A stretch of DNA of 14,720 bases from Leptolyngbyaceae cyanobacterium CSSed165cm_216 (GCA_007135385.1 SLIY01000116.1:1-14720); one strand, 5' to 3'; counted from the stretch's first letter, positions 6,172 through 13,684 are shown. Numbers and translations are program-made. Notes: generated from the letters alone by a model not told the origin.

Positions 6172-7113
6172 ATGAATGAGTCATTCCCTCAAGGCTTGGG
6201 TAAGCGCAATCTGCTAAATCATCTGGCGATTAACCTAGACACCGCCGACGAGTTTGGCCCAATTACAGAAGTTTGGGTGAATGGGCGTACCCACCAAATT
6301 CAAGGATTAGGTTGTAGCACTGGGCTGCTGGGGCGCCAAAGTCAGCGGTTCTTGTGGTCGCAGGTGGCCTCTATCGGACGGGATGGGGTGGTGATTAAGG
6401 CGGGGGCGATGACGGAAAACGTTGACCAGCACCTGCAAGATTGTTTGCCCTTGGGAGATCTAGAACTGTGGTCTGACCACGGCGATCGGGTTGGCCGGAT
6501 CACCGACTATCGCTTTGACCCCAGCAATGGCAATATCTTGCAATATTGCTTTGTGCCCGAGGTGGGCAGTGGGTTTGCCCCCGGCGTCTATGGCCTCGAC
6601 CCGTTAGGGGTGATCAGCACCAGCCGCCGTCGGATGATGGCGGAAGCCGCCGCCCTGCATCAAGCCCCAATGGTGGCGGTGGCCGAACCCCCACCCCCTG
6701 AACCGCCACGGCCCAGATTACCGTTTGACCGCATTCCCATTGATCGCCTGCCGGTGGACAAAATGCCAGACCCCCGCCGCAGTTGGGAGTCTGCCGTGGA
6801 CAACACCCGTGATATGGGGCATCAGGTGAGTGAGCAGTTTCACGATCGCCGCCAGAAATTGCAGACCGAAGCCCAGCAGCATCGCCAGAAATTACAGGCC
6901 GAAGCTCAGGAGCGTTTGGGTGGGTTTTTGGGGAATGTCAAGAAGCAAACTCGCCACCTGCGCAAACAGTTACGAGAAACGGTAAGTGATGTGACCGCCG
7001 GGCTACCCTCCGGGCCACGGCTACGGGATGATAAGGCGCCTACCATTGATGTGGAAGCGATGGAACTGTGGTCAGAGGACGACGGTGACCAACCCCCCAA
7101 CCGGAGGCATTGA
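6172..7113 (+). CDS. PRC-barrel protein with coiled-coil tail
   Basis: This 313-residue protein appears to have two PRC-barrel-like units. The first, about 8-80, has LDTADEFGPITEVWVNGRTHQIQGL. The second, about 92-150, has LGDLELWSDHGDRVGRITDY and ends near GVYGLDPLGVIS. PRC-barrels are small beta-barrels found in the RimM ribosome-maturation factor and in photosynthetic reaction-centre H subunits; cyanobacterial stand-alone versions have no clear assigned role. A proline-rich linker (about 170-200, with PIDRLPVDKMPD) leads to a charged helix at about 212-275, probably a coiled coil, containing two 11-residue units starting RQKLQ. The C-terminus is acidic. There is no signal peptide or membrane segment, so it is likely cytosolic or a peripheral scaffold. 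ATG 6172 has no strong binding site upstream. Confidence 0.75.
   Translation: MNESFPQGLGKRNLLNHLAINLDTADEFGPITEVWVNGRTHQIQGLGCSTGLLGRQSQRFLWSQVASIGRDGVVIKAGAMTENVDQHLQDCLPLGDLELWSDHGDRVGRITDYRFDPSNGNILQYCFVPEVGSGFAPGVYGLDPLGVISTSRRRMMAEAAALHQAPMVAVAEPPPPEPPRPRLPFDRIPIDRLPVDKMPDPRRSWESAVDNTRDMGHQVSEQFHDRRQKLQTEAQQHRQKLQAEAQERLGGFLGNVKKQTRHLRKQLRETVSDVTAGLPSGPRLRDDKAPTIDVEAMELWSEDDGDQPPNRRH
6850..6915 (+). repeat. Two 33-base direct repeats inside the PRC-barrel gene
   Basis: Bases 6850-6882 and 6883-6915 encode RQKLQTEAQQH and RQKLQAEAQER (residues 227-237 and 238-248). They are close but not identical at DNA level. The 11-residue period suits a helical coiled-coil rod and probably arose by tandem duplication. 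Confidence 0.8.
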
Positions 7114-7114
7114 G

Positions 7115-7126
7115 CGATAGCTATCG
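7115..7126. repeat. 12-bp perfect palindrome
   Basis: CGATAGCTATCG is fully self-complementary and begins at the second base after the PRC-barrel gene stop. It could be a binding site for a dimeric protein or part of the transcript end. No function is evident. Confidence 0.5.
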
Positions 7127-7138
7127 ATGGGTATTTGG

Positions 7139-7169
7139 CCCCCTCCAGATCCCAGGGTTCTGGAGGGGG
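7139..7169. terminator. Strong GC-rich hairpin after the PRC-barrel gene
   Basis: CCCCCTCCAG (7139-7148) and CTGGAGGGGG (7160-7169) pair perfectly over 10 bp around an 11-base loop, 25 bases after the stop codon. The stem is strong but there is no T-run after it on either strand. It could act as a terminator or RNA-stabilising end, possibly for both converging transcripts if the small minus-strand ORF is real. Confidence 0.5.
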
Positions 7170-7210
7170 TCAGAAGCTCATGGCCAATCATCCCAAGAAC
7201 CCTGGGATCT
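7147..7210. repeat. 15-bp inverted repeat overlapping the hairpin
   Basis: AGATCCCAGGGTTCT (7147-7161) and its exact reverse complement AGAACCCTGGGATCT (7196-7210) are separated by 34 bases. The left arm lies over the loop of the GC-rich hairpin and the inner ends of both its arms, so the two structures cannot form together. TTGGCC at 7135-7140 and GGCCAA at 7182-7187 add a third possible pairing. A DNA-level cruciform or an RNA switch in the 3' region are both possible. Confidence 0.6.
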
Positions 7211-7226
7211 TTACTGGCAGGCTCGC

Positions 7227-7400
7227 TTAACGCGATCGCTGGGCTCGTACTAGTACTTCTAACCACTGGGCCAACTTTGCCTCCCCCGGGCTAAACGGAT
7301 GGGGCCGCCCCCGAATCGGGAACACCACATGTTTCGCTTCATCCTCAACCGGGGGGGTATGGGTGGCTGGGCCAGCCAGAGGCTTCGCCCCATACAACAC
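7227..7400 (-). CDS. Candidate small ORF, 57 residues, GTG start
   Basis: On the minus strand a frame reads from GTG at 7398-7400 to TAA at 7227-7229. The product has a natural composition: after LYGAKPLAGPATHTPPVEDE it continues AKHVVFPIRGRPHPFSPGE and AKLAQWLEVLVRAQRSR. The frame opens further up to a stop at 7440-7442, so the start is uncertain; TTG 7397 is another option. No Shine-Dalgarno site is visible. I do not recognise the family. It is convergent with the PRC-barrel gene, and the hairpin at 7139-7169 lies between the two ends, which supports a gene here. It could also be the surviving C-terminal part of a broken gene. Confidence 0.35.
   Translation of the reverse strand: MLYGAKPLAGPATHTPPVEDEAKHVVFPIRGRPHPFSPGEAKLAQWLEVLVRAQRSR
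7232..7256. other. HIP1 site and 10-bp palindrome
   Basis: GCGATCGC (7232-7239) is a HIP1 site, one of at least fifteen in the window; GTACTAGTAC (7247-7256) is a perfect 10-bp palindrome next to it. If the small minus-strand ORF is real, both lie inside its last codons and the palindrome has no independent meaning. Confidence 0.4.
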
Positions 7401-7516
7401 GGCAAGGCTTGAACTTGGCCAGGGGCAAGGTTGGCAATCTCAGTTAGCAAAACGTTACAGCAACAGGCTTGAGGGCAGCAGCATAGTTATAGTTAGCGTT
7501 CCCAAACATCAGTCTC

Positions 7517-7545
7517 AGGATAAAAACCAAGCCCAAAGTTATCAA
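7517..7545 (-). promoter_or_regulatory. Candidate minus-strand promoter in the 7440-7689 gap
   Basis: On the minus strand TTGATA (7540-7545) and TATCCT (7517-7522) are separated by exactly 17 bases, matching 5 of 6 and 4 of 6 consensus positions. It would drive transcription towards the small ORF ending at 7227, whose start is about 117 bases further on. Apart from this and the hairpin after the P450 gene, I see nothing in 7440-7689. Confidence 0.25.
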
Positions 7546-7649
7546 TTCTGGGCAATCAGACTCCTCAGGCTACTACTGACGGGCGGGTAAGGCAGGAGAA
7601 TAGGCAGAAAGCGAGATAAAAAATCGCGGCTATTCAGAAGGCTGGAATA

Positions 7650-7680
7650 CTGTCAGGTTGGCGGTTCTCACCTTAGACAG
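7650..7680 (-). terminator. Bulged hairpin after the P450 gene
   Basis: CTGTCAGGT (7650-7658) pairs with ACCT-TA-GACAG (7670-7680) as a 9-bp stem with a 2-base bulge and an 11-base loop, starting 9 bases after the P450 stop in the minus direction. A run of six T (plus-strand A at 7618-7623) follows only after 26 bases, so this is not a canonical terminator. Confidence 0.35.
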
Positions 7681-7689
7681 CAGATCTGG

Positions 7690-9033
7690 TTAACGACAGG
7701 TGATCTGCACCTTCAGGCCATCGCGGGGGTGGGGAGTCGGGATAGTGACCAGGCTGAGGTTTTGATCGGGGAGCAAGTTCCAGTGGTAGTGGCGAAGCAG
7801 GTGGATAGCAAATAGCTTCATTTCTAGGCGGGCAAACTCTTTGCCCAGGCATTCACGTATGCCTTTGCCAAACGGTAGGTAGTTGTATCGGTTGGTGAGG
7901 CCATCGATGTCGGCGTTGCTAGCCTGGGGAGCGAACCGACCAGGGTCAAAGCTGTTGGGATTTGGGTAAGCGTTGGGGTTATGGTGCGTAGCCCCGATTT
8001 GATAAAGGATTTGCCAACCCGTTGGGAGATGATACCCGGCCCATTCACAATCCTGAATAACTCTGCGAAATCCTGCGCCTACAGGAGGCACAAGCCGTAG
8101 CACCTCCTGCAGTACTTGTTCGAGATCAGTCATTTGCTTCAGGGTGTCTAGGGTTAGGGGTTGGTGGAGGAATTGGGCTTGTTCGGCTTGCAGCTGCGAT
8201 CGCACCTCAGGATGTAACGCCACTTGCTGACAAAACGACGCGATCGCCGAGGTCAGGGTTTCGTGGCCAGCGAATAACAGCAGCAGAATTTGATCCTTCA
8301 GCTCGTCGACCGTTAATCGGTCCCCGGTTTCGTCTTCCGCCTGGATCAACAAGCCCAGGGCATCTTGGCCAGGATCGGGTTGCTGCTGGCGGTGTTGAAT
8401 AATCTGCTCAATCTCAGTCAGCAAGCGCCGACGAGCACGCTGGGCTTTACCAAAACGGGTCCAGGGTAGCGCCACTGGAATTGAAAACAGGCCCTGGCAC
8501 CAGGTTTCAAAGGTATGACCCAGGCTGGTGGCAGACCCGTGATCTAGTCCGACCAGCAGCTTACAGGCAATATCCAGCGTATAGTTGCGCAACTCAGGAT
8601 ACCAGGTCACCTGCCCCCGCTCAGCCCAGCGTTGGGCATAGTCGGTAGTGATAGTAGTGATCGTCTCCATGTAGCCTGACAAGGCGCGGGGCATAAACGC
8701 CTGAGCCAGAATCTTGCGTCGACTGGCGTGTTCACCGCCAGTTTGCAGGGCTAAGGAAATTGAGCCTAGCAGGACTCGGGTACTGTAGGGCCAAGCAATC
8801 TGAAAGTATTGGTTTTCGTGGGAGAGCACAAATTGATTGGATTCAGCCCCCCGCACAAACAGGGTAGGCTGTCCCAACAGACGAGTTTTAAACACATCCC
8901 CATATTGACGATGGCGCTTGATGGCAAAGTCCGGGTCTCGAAAAAAGGCCAGGGTTTCCCCCAGAATGGGTAGGCCAAATTGGCCGGGAGGTAGAGGGGC
9001 AGTGACATCGAGTTGGGGCTTGGCCTCTGTCAT
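7690..9033 (-). CDS. Cytochrome P450, CYP120-like
   Basis: This 447-residue P450 monooxygenase inserts one oxygen atom from O2 into a substrate, using electrons from a partner such as ferredoxin. All core motifs are present: the I-helix LLLLFAGHETLTSAIASF, the K-helix ExxR (QEVLRLVPP), and the heme loop LPFGKGIRECLGKEFARLE with the heme-ligand cysteine C395. There is no membrane anchor, as in soluble bacterial P450s. The opening (PLPPGQFGLPILGETLAFF) and heme-loop style resemble cyanobacterial CYP120, whose Synechocystis member hydroxylates retinoic acid; the substrate here is inferred only as some hydrophobic molecule. ATG 9033 is chosen over the in-frame TTG 9060 because GGGAG lies 6 bases upstream. 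It follows the HlyD-like gene by 66 bases on the same strand. Confidence 0.94.
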   Translation of the reverse strand: MTEAKPQLDVTAPLPPGQFGLPILGETLAFFRDPDFAIKRHRQYGDVFKTRLLGQPTLFVRGAESNQFVLSHENQYFQIAWPYSTRVLLGSISLALQTGGEHASRRKILAQAFMPRALSGYMETITTITTDYAQRWAERGQVTWYPELRNYTLDIACKLLVGLDHGSATSLGHTFETWCQGLFSIPVALPWTRFGKAQRARRRLLTEIEQIIQHRQQQPDPGQDALGLLIQAEDETGDRLTVDELKDQILLLLFAGHETLTSAIASFCQQVALHPEVRSQLQAEQAQFLHQPLTLDTLKQMTDLEQVLQEVLRLVPPVGAGFRRVIQDCEWAGYHLPTGWQILYQIGATHHNPNAYPNPNSFDPGRFAPQASNADIDGLTNRYNYLPFGKGIRECLGKEFARLEMKLFAIHLLRHYHWNLLPDQNLSLVTIPTPHPRDGLKVQITCR

Positions 9034-9044
9034 AGGGATCTCCC
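9034..9044 (-). promoter_or_regulatory. Shine-Dalgarno site fixing the P450 start
   Basis: On the minus strand GGGAG (plus CTCCC, 9040-9044) lies 6 bases before ATG 9033. This is a strong site and rules against the 9-residue longer TTG start at 9060. Confidence 0.75.
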
Positions 9045-9099
9045 TCAGGGGTGCTAGCAACCGTCTTCATTATGTCGTCTTGCCTCTCTTCTCATCAAT

Positions 9100-10494
9100 T
9101 TAACGCCCCCGCACCCGTACCCCAGGTTCAATCTGGTCACCGGGGTAGAGAATCACCTGCTCCCCAGCCTCTAGCCCGGCTGCGACCACCGCCTCAAAGT
9201 CACTGCGGGGGCCGACTTCGACGGAACGTTGCTGGGCGCGGCCATGTTCTTTGACGAAGGTGCACCAGTCAGCATCGCAGCGAAACAGGGCACTAATCGG
9301 CACCTTGAGCACATCCTCTTGCTGCCACACCACAATTTGGGCATTCACCCGAAAGCCATCCCCCAGGGGCACAGGGGGGTCGACAAAATCGGCGATGACG
9401 TTGACCCGTTGTTCATCCACCCCCAAGGCAGAAACCTCGGTGAAGGCGGCGGGTTCCACCTGACGGACAGTGGCTTCCAGGGTGTCGTCGCCCCCCCAGC
9501 GATCCAGGTAAACCGGGTCCCCGGGGGAGACCCGCACGGCGTCAGTGGAGAGAATATCGATCACCAGTTCCAGACCATTAGGATCGCCGACGGTGAGCAG
9601 TGGGGTGCCCGCAGCCACATAGCGGGCACTGGGCTCCAGAATGTCTAGCACCCGGCCCGGAGCTGGGGCCTCAATGGTGGTGCGGCTGGCATCGGCGGTG
9701 AGGCTAGCCAGTTCTGCATCCAGGGCGGCCATTTCCCCTTGGTAGACGTCAATCAGGTAGTCGGGGTCTTGTTGTTCGGCCCTGAGGCGATCGCGCTCCG
9801 CCTGGGCAGCGTCGATATCGGCCTGGGCCACAGCCACTTGCTGTCGGGCGGTGGCCAGTTCTTGCTGACGCTGGGTGGCGGCCAGTTCCATTGCTTCCAG
9901 GTCCTGGCGAGCAATGGCCCCCTGGGCGTGGAGGGTGGTCATTCGATCGCGATCGCGTTGGGCCTGAGTCAGGGCGGCCTCTAGCTCCCTCACCCGCGCT
10001 TGGGCCTGGGTCTGTTGGGCCTGGGCGGCGCGGATGCGGGTATCCGCCTGGGTCAGAGCCTCTGGTTTGGGGCGCTGGGTGTCAACCCCGGCCAGTTGGG
10101 CTTCAACCGATCGCCGTCGGGCCTGGGTGGCCTGCACCTGGCTGGTCAAGGGTAGGGGGTCGATGCGGGCCAGGACGGCCCCGGCGGTGACCGTATCCCC
10201 GGCGGTCAGGGTGATCCGCTGTAGCTCACCCGCTACAGGGGTAGCCACCACATAGCGATCGCGCACCCGGGTTTTGCCTTCGGCATTCACTGTCACTTGC
10301 AGGCTGCCCCGCTCTACCGTTGCCAGGTCAACCCCCACTGGCTGGGGCCGAAAAGCGTAGACCACAAGCCCCACCAGGCCCAAGCCCCCCACCCCATAGA
10401 GCAGCCATCGACGCCAAGGCCGTTGGTTAGACGGCGGTGGCTTTTGCCCATCTTGCTCTAGGGCGTCGGTCTGACCATTGTGTAGTGTTGTCAT
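9100..10494 (-). CDS. HlyD/MacA-like periplasmic adaptor
   Basis: This 464-residue membrane-fusion protein would link the inner-membrane ABC transporter to the outer membrane for export. A cytosolic N-terminus is followed by one membrane segment at 30-48 (WLLYGVGGLGLVGLVVYAF). Then come a lipoyl-like half (VVATPVAGELQRITLTAGDTV), a long glutamine- and alanine-rich coiled-coil hairpin at about 115-275, the second lipoyl half (TTIEAPAPGRVLDIL) and a beta-barrel region ending GDQIEPGVRVRGR. The order is that of HlyD/MacA adaptors. It starts 5 bases after the permease stop, with GGGAG (plus CTCCC, 10503-10507) 8 bases upstream inside the permease end, so translation is probably coupled. A TolC-type outer-membrane partner is not in the window. 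Confidence 0.92.
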   Translation of the reverse strand: MTTLHNGQTDALEQDGQKPPPSNQRPWRRWLLYGVGGLGLVGLVVYAFRPQPVGVDLATVERGSLQVTVNAEGKTRVRDRYVVATPVAGELQRITLTAGDTVTAGAVLARIDPLPLTSQVQATQARRRSVEAQLAGVDTQRPKPEALTQADTRIRAAQAQQTQAQARVRELEAALTQAQRDRDRMTTLHAQGAIARQDLEAMELAATQRQQELATARQQVAVAQADIDAAQAERDRLRAEQQDPDYLIDVYQGEMAALDAELASLTADASRTTIEAPAPGRVLDILEPSARYVAAGTPLLTVGDPNGLELVIDILSTDAVRVSPGDPVYLDRWGGDDTLEATVRQVEPAAFTEVSALGVDEQRVNVIADFVDPPVPLGDGFRVNAQIVVWQQEDVLKVPISALFRCDADWCTFVKEHGRAQQRSVEVGPRSDFEAVVAAGLEAGEQVILYPGDQIEPGVRVRGR

Positions 10495-10499
10495 GGCAA

Positions 10500-12869
10500 T
10501 TACTCCCGAGTTTTTAGCACGGCAATCAAGTCCAGCCGTCGCAATTGGTGGCCAATCAGCAGGCCAGAACCAGCGGCGGCTAGGGCGGTGACCAGTAAGG
10601 CAAACAAATAGCTGGCGGGATGAATCACAAAGGGCAGGCGCACCATTTCAGAATCCACTGCCGGGGATTGGTTTAGGACCCAGGCCAGGCCATAGCCCAG
10701 GAGCCAACCCACAGGCACCGCCGCCAGAATTAGTGCCCCCTGTTCCCCCAGCAAAATGAAAGCAATTTCTCGCTGGGTAAAGCCAATAATGCGTAGGGTA
10801 GCCAGTTCCCGGCAACGTTCTGATAGGGCAATGCGGGCCGCGTTATAGATCACCCCGGCTGAAATGATCGTGGCAAACAGCATCAGCACCGCGTTCATCG
10901 CCCCAGAGGTGGCCCCAATGGTTTCATTGAACTGGTGAATGGCGGTTTCCCGCTGGGCCACGCTGGCCACCGACGGAGTTTGCTTCAGTTGGCTGTAGAG
11001 GGCAGTGATCTGCTGCTGGTCCACCAGCAGGTAGGCGCCGGAATAGCTGGTGTCCTCCTGCATCAGGGCGTTGAGGGCATCCACATGCATGTAGGTGGCC
11101 AGACCCACCAGTTCGTCCACCAGGCCGGCCACGGGCACCTGCCGGGTGGGGCGGGCGCCCTCCAGCACCTCCACGGTCAGCGGGTCGCCGATCTTCAGGT
11201 GCAACAGTTCCGCCAGCTTAGTGGTTAAGACAATGCCGTCATCGGGTATGGGCACCGCCTGCATGTCTTGGTCAATCAGCTGCCGCAGGGTGCTGGGGGC
11301 ACTGAGGCCGGTGATACTGCCCAGGCGGGTGCGATGGCCGTAACGGAACCGCACCGGCACTGAGCGAAACGGTTCCACTCGCAACACCCCGGACAACTGG
11401 GCCAGATCATGGCGCACCTGGCCCGATAGGGGTTGGGTGAAGGTGAGGGTGATATCTTCCCGCTGCACCGTCTGGAACTGGATCGCCATGATCTGGTCGA
11501 TGGCGTCGCTAAAGTAGCCCCCCACCACCAGAATCGCCACCGCCATAGAAATGCCGACCATCGCCATCAGGGCTTGCAATGGTCGCCGCTCCAGGTTGCG
11601 CAGAATAATCCGCCCCGCCGGGGAGAGCCAGCGCTGTAGGCCCATGCGCTCGACAATGGTGGGTTTAAAGCTGGCGGGGGGCTCGGGCCGCATTGCCTCC
11701 GCTGGCGGGAGGGAGACAACCCCTTGTACCGCATGGAAAGCACCGATCAAAGCGGCGATCGCGCTCACCCCTACCGCCCCCACGATCACCCTTGCCCCCG
11801 CCCGGTACTGCACCGAGGGAAACTGGTAGTACTGCACATAAAAGTGGGTAAAGTTTTCCCCCAGCCAGCGGCCCAGACCAATCCCCAGAATGGCCCCCAG
11901 GGCTACCACCACCAGTACCAGCTTCAGAAAGTGCAGCCCCACCTCCAGGTTGCTGTAGCCAAAGGCTTTGAGTACGGCAATTTGGTCCCGTTGGGTGCTG
12001 ACCAACCGGGCCAACACCATGTTCAGCAAAAAGGCGGCGATGCCCAGAAAGATCACCGGCAAGATCACCGCCATCACCTGCAGGCCGTCCAGGTCATCTT
12101 CTAAAAAGCGGTGGGAGACTTGGTTATCCCGGCCATAGGCCCCCAGGCCCCCGTAACGTTCCAGAATTTGATCCAGGCGGAAAATTACCGCCTGCTCATT
12201 GGCCCCCGGCGTCAGGGTCAGCACCACGTCGTTAAAGGCCCCATCCAGGTCAAAGGCGGTGGCCAGAGCCTGACGCCCCATCCAAAACACGCCAAACCGC
12301 TGGTTGTCAGGCAACAGCTCGGTGCCGCTAATTTCATACAGGTATTCTGGGGACAGGGCCGTGCCCACAATCCGCAATTCCTGCCAGCGGCCATTGATCA
12401 CCGCACTGATGGTATCCCCTAGGGCCAGCTGGTTGGCCGCCACAAAGGCCGGACTGGCAATCACCTCATCCAGGCGATCCGGCTGGATGTAGCGCCCCGA
12501 TTGCAGGGCAATGTCGTTGAGGATGGCTCGGGGCTGCTCTGGAATTGACACCAGTCGCCCGGTGGCCGGATCATCCAGCCCCGGCACATCCAGGGTAACG
12601 GTTTCCACGACCCGCGATCGCCCCTGCCCCACCCCCGGAATCTCCCGAATTTGCGCCATCACCCCCTCTGGGGCTCGCTTGAGCTGCACAAACACGTCGG
12701 TAAAGCGGTACTGGCTGTAGTACTGGGTTTGGGAGAGCTGCAACGACTGGTAGGTGCTGGTCATGGTCACCATGCTGGCGATGCCACAGGCCACAATCAG
12801 CACGATGGCGATGACCTGGCCCCGCAGGGTGATCAAATCTCGAAGCAATTTGCGATCAATGGATTGCAT
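10500..12869 (-). CDS. ABC transporter permease with two FtsX domains
   Basis: This 789-residue inner-membrane protein has eight predicted membrane segments as two 1+3 units. Segment 1 is at about 18-38 (GQVIAIVLIVACGIASMVTM), followed by a periplasmic domain of about 220 residues and a three-segment FtsX domain. The second unit repeats this, starting at RPLQALMAMVGISMAVAILVVG. Each FtsX domain carries the family's cytoplasmic motif: QRDQIAVLKAFGYS and ERCRELATLRIIGF. The plan is that of type VII (MacB/LolCDE-like) transporters, which move substrates by periplasmic mechanotransmission rather than through a channel. The in-frame extension up to 12986 lies within the ATPase gene, so ATG 12869, giving MQSIDRKLLRDL, is chosen; it is 7 bases after the ATPase stop. 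A fused double-length permease could act as the whole membrane part. Confidence 0.92.
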   Translation of the reverse strand: MQSIDRKLLRDLITLRGQVIAIVLIVACGIASMVTMTSTYQSLQLSQTQYYSQYRFTDVFVQLKRAPEGVMAQIREIPGVGQGRSRVVETVTLDVPGLDDPATGRLVSIPEQPRAILNDIALQSGRYIQPDRLDEVIASPAFVAANQLALGDTISAVINGRWQELRIVGTALSPEYLYEISGTELLPDNQRFGVFWMGRQALATAFDLDGAFNDVVLTLTPGANEQAVIFRLDQILERYGGLGAYGRDNQVSHRFLEDDLDGLQVMAVILPVIFLGIAAFLLNMVLARLVSTQRDQIAVLKAFGYSNLEVGLHFLKLVLVVVALGAILGIGLGRWLGENFTHFYVQYYQFPSVQYRAGARVIVGAVGVSAIAALIGAFHAVQGVVSLPPAEAMRPEPPASFKPTIVERMGLQRWLSPAGRIILRNLERRPLQALMAMVGISMAVAILVVGGYFSDAIDQIMAIQFQTVQREDITLTFTQPLSGQVRHDLAQLSGVLRVEPFRSVPVRFRYGHRTRLGSITGLSAPSTLRQLIDQDMQAVPIPDDGIVLTTKLAELLHLKIGDPLTVEVLEGARPTRQVPVAGLVDELVGLATYMHVDALNALMQEDTSYSGAYLLVDQQQITALYSQLKQTPSVASVAQRETAIHQFNETIGATSGAMNAVLMLFATIISAGVIYNAARIALSERCRELATLRIIGFTQREIAFILLGEQGALILAAVPVGWLLGYGLAWVLNQSPAVDSEMVRLPFVIHPASYLFALLVTALAAAGSGLLIGHQLRRLDLIAVLKTRE

Positions 12870-12876
12870 AGGCGCA

Positions 12877-13608
12877 TTACCATTCCAACTCGTCGGGACT
12901 GGCTCGCCGTTGGTTACGCTCGATGGTGTGAATCTGGCCATCGCGCATGGTGATAACCCGATCGCCCATCGCCCCGATGCCCGCATTGTGGGTGATGATC
13001 ACCACGGTGGTGCCTAGCTCCTGGTTTACCCGGGCCAGCACCTCCAGCACCAGCTTGCCGGTGCTATAGTCCAGGGCGCCGGTGGGCTCATCGCAGAACA
13101 GCACCTCCGGCCGCTTGGCGATCGCCCGGGCAATGGCCACCCGCTGCTGCTGCCCCCCCGACAGCTGGGAGGGGAAGTGATCCAGGCGATCGCTGAGACC
13201 CACCAGGGCTAAGGCCTCCTCCGGTCGCATCGGGTGGGGGGCAATATCAGTGACCAGGGCCACATTTTCCCGGGCGGTGAGGCTAGGGATCAGGTTATAG
13301 AACTGAAAGATAAAGCCAATGGATTCTCGCCGAAACCGGGTCAACAGGCGATCGCCCCCCTGACTCAGGTTTTGCTGGCGAAAATATACGTCCCCACTGG
13401 TGGGCACATCCAGCCCCCCCAGAATATTCAGCAGGGTCGACTTGCCGCTGCCCGATGGCCCCAGCAGCACTACAAATTCCCCTTCGTAGAGATCAATGTC
13501 CACTTGCCGCAGGGCATGCACCGCCACTTCACCCATCTGGTAGGTTTTGACGATTTGGTGGCCATGGAAAATGGCTGGGGCAGCCGTAGCGGTTGGGCTT
13601 AGAGACAT
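12877..13608 (-). CDS. ABC transporter ATPase, MacB/LolD type
   Basis: This 243-residue nucleotide-binding protein drives the transporter by ATP hydrolysis at the inner membrane. All motifs are present: Walker A GPSGSGKST (50-58), Q-loop IFQFYNLIP (Q102), signature LSGGQQQRVAIARA (149-162), Walker B VLFCDEPTGALD with catalytic E174, and switch H207 in VVIITHN. IGFIFQFYNLIPSLTARENV is typical of the LolD/MacB subgroup. It is the first gene of a tight unit with the permease (7-base gap) and adaptor. Upstream lies a candidate promoter and palindrome shared with the divergent TetR gene. ATG 13608 has only a weak AGGG 12 bases before it; no better start is visible. Confidence 0.94.
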   Translation of the reverse strand: MSLSPTATAAPAIFHGHQIVKTYQMGEVAVHALRQVDIDLYEGEFVVLLGPSGSGKSTLLNILGGLDVPTSGDVYFRQQNLSQGGDRLLTRFRRESIGFIFQFYNLIPSLTARENVALVTDIAPHPMRPEEALALVGLSDRLDHFPSQLSGGQQQRVAIARAIAKRPEVLFCDEPTGALDYSTGKLVLEVLARVNQELGTTVVIITHNAGIGAMGDRVITMRDGQIHTIERNQRRASPDELEW

Positions 13609-13649
13609 AATGGCGCTTTACCCTGACGACGAGACCGCCTAGAATTCAA

Positions 13650-13677
13650 ATACTATTCAGCATCCGTATATCTTCAA
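13650..13677 (-). promoter_or_regulatory. Candidate promoter of the ABC operon
   Basis: On the minus strand TTGAAG (13672-13677) and TAGTAT (13650-13655) are separated by 16 bases, matching 4 of 6 consensus positions each. The -10 ends 41 bases before the ATPase start. The -35 lies inside the palindrome at 13665-13684. Confidence 0.4.
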
Positions 13678-13684
13678 GTATACG
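13665..13684. promoter_or_regulatory. Candidate TetR-family operator
   Basis: CGTATA (13665-13670) and TATACG (13679-13684) form an exact inverted repeat with an 8-base spacer, 20 bases in all, in the 124-base region between the divergent TetR and ABC genes. Size and position suit a dimeric TetR-family repressor. It covers the candidate -35 box of the ABC operon and lies 48 bases before the TetR start, so one site could control both. Confidence 0.5.

Noticed and set aside
5997..6179. 60-residue plus-strand frame between the photolyase and PRC-barrel genes
   Set aside because: It overlaps both neighbours and runs through the heptamer repeat, and its cysteine- and proline-rich sequence looks non-coding.
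7147..7210. The 15-bp inverted repeat as ends of a miniature transposable element
   Set aside because: No target-site duplication flanks it and no second copy is present in this window; it is kept only as an inverted repeat.
7363..7590. 75-residue plus-strand frame in the 7114-7689 gap
   Set aside because: Composition is not protein-like, there is no ribosome binding site, and it lies opposite the more convincing minus-strand frame.
9739..10190. Plus-strand frames opposite the HlyD-like gene
   Set aside because: They are glycine- and proline-rich complements of the repetitive coiled-coil coding sequence.
10935..12953. Several plus-strand frames opposite the permease gene
   Set aside because: They are antisense shadows of a clear 789-residue membrane protein, with no domains of their own.
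12870..12986. Longer permease start at 12986
   Set aside because: The extra 39 residues lie almost entirely within the ATPase gene in another frame and do not look like a permease N-terminus; ATG 12869 follows the ATPase stop directly.
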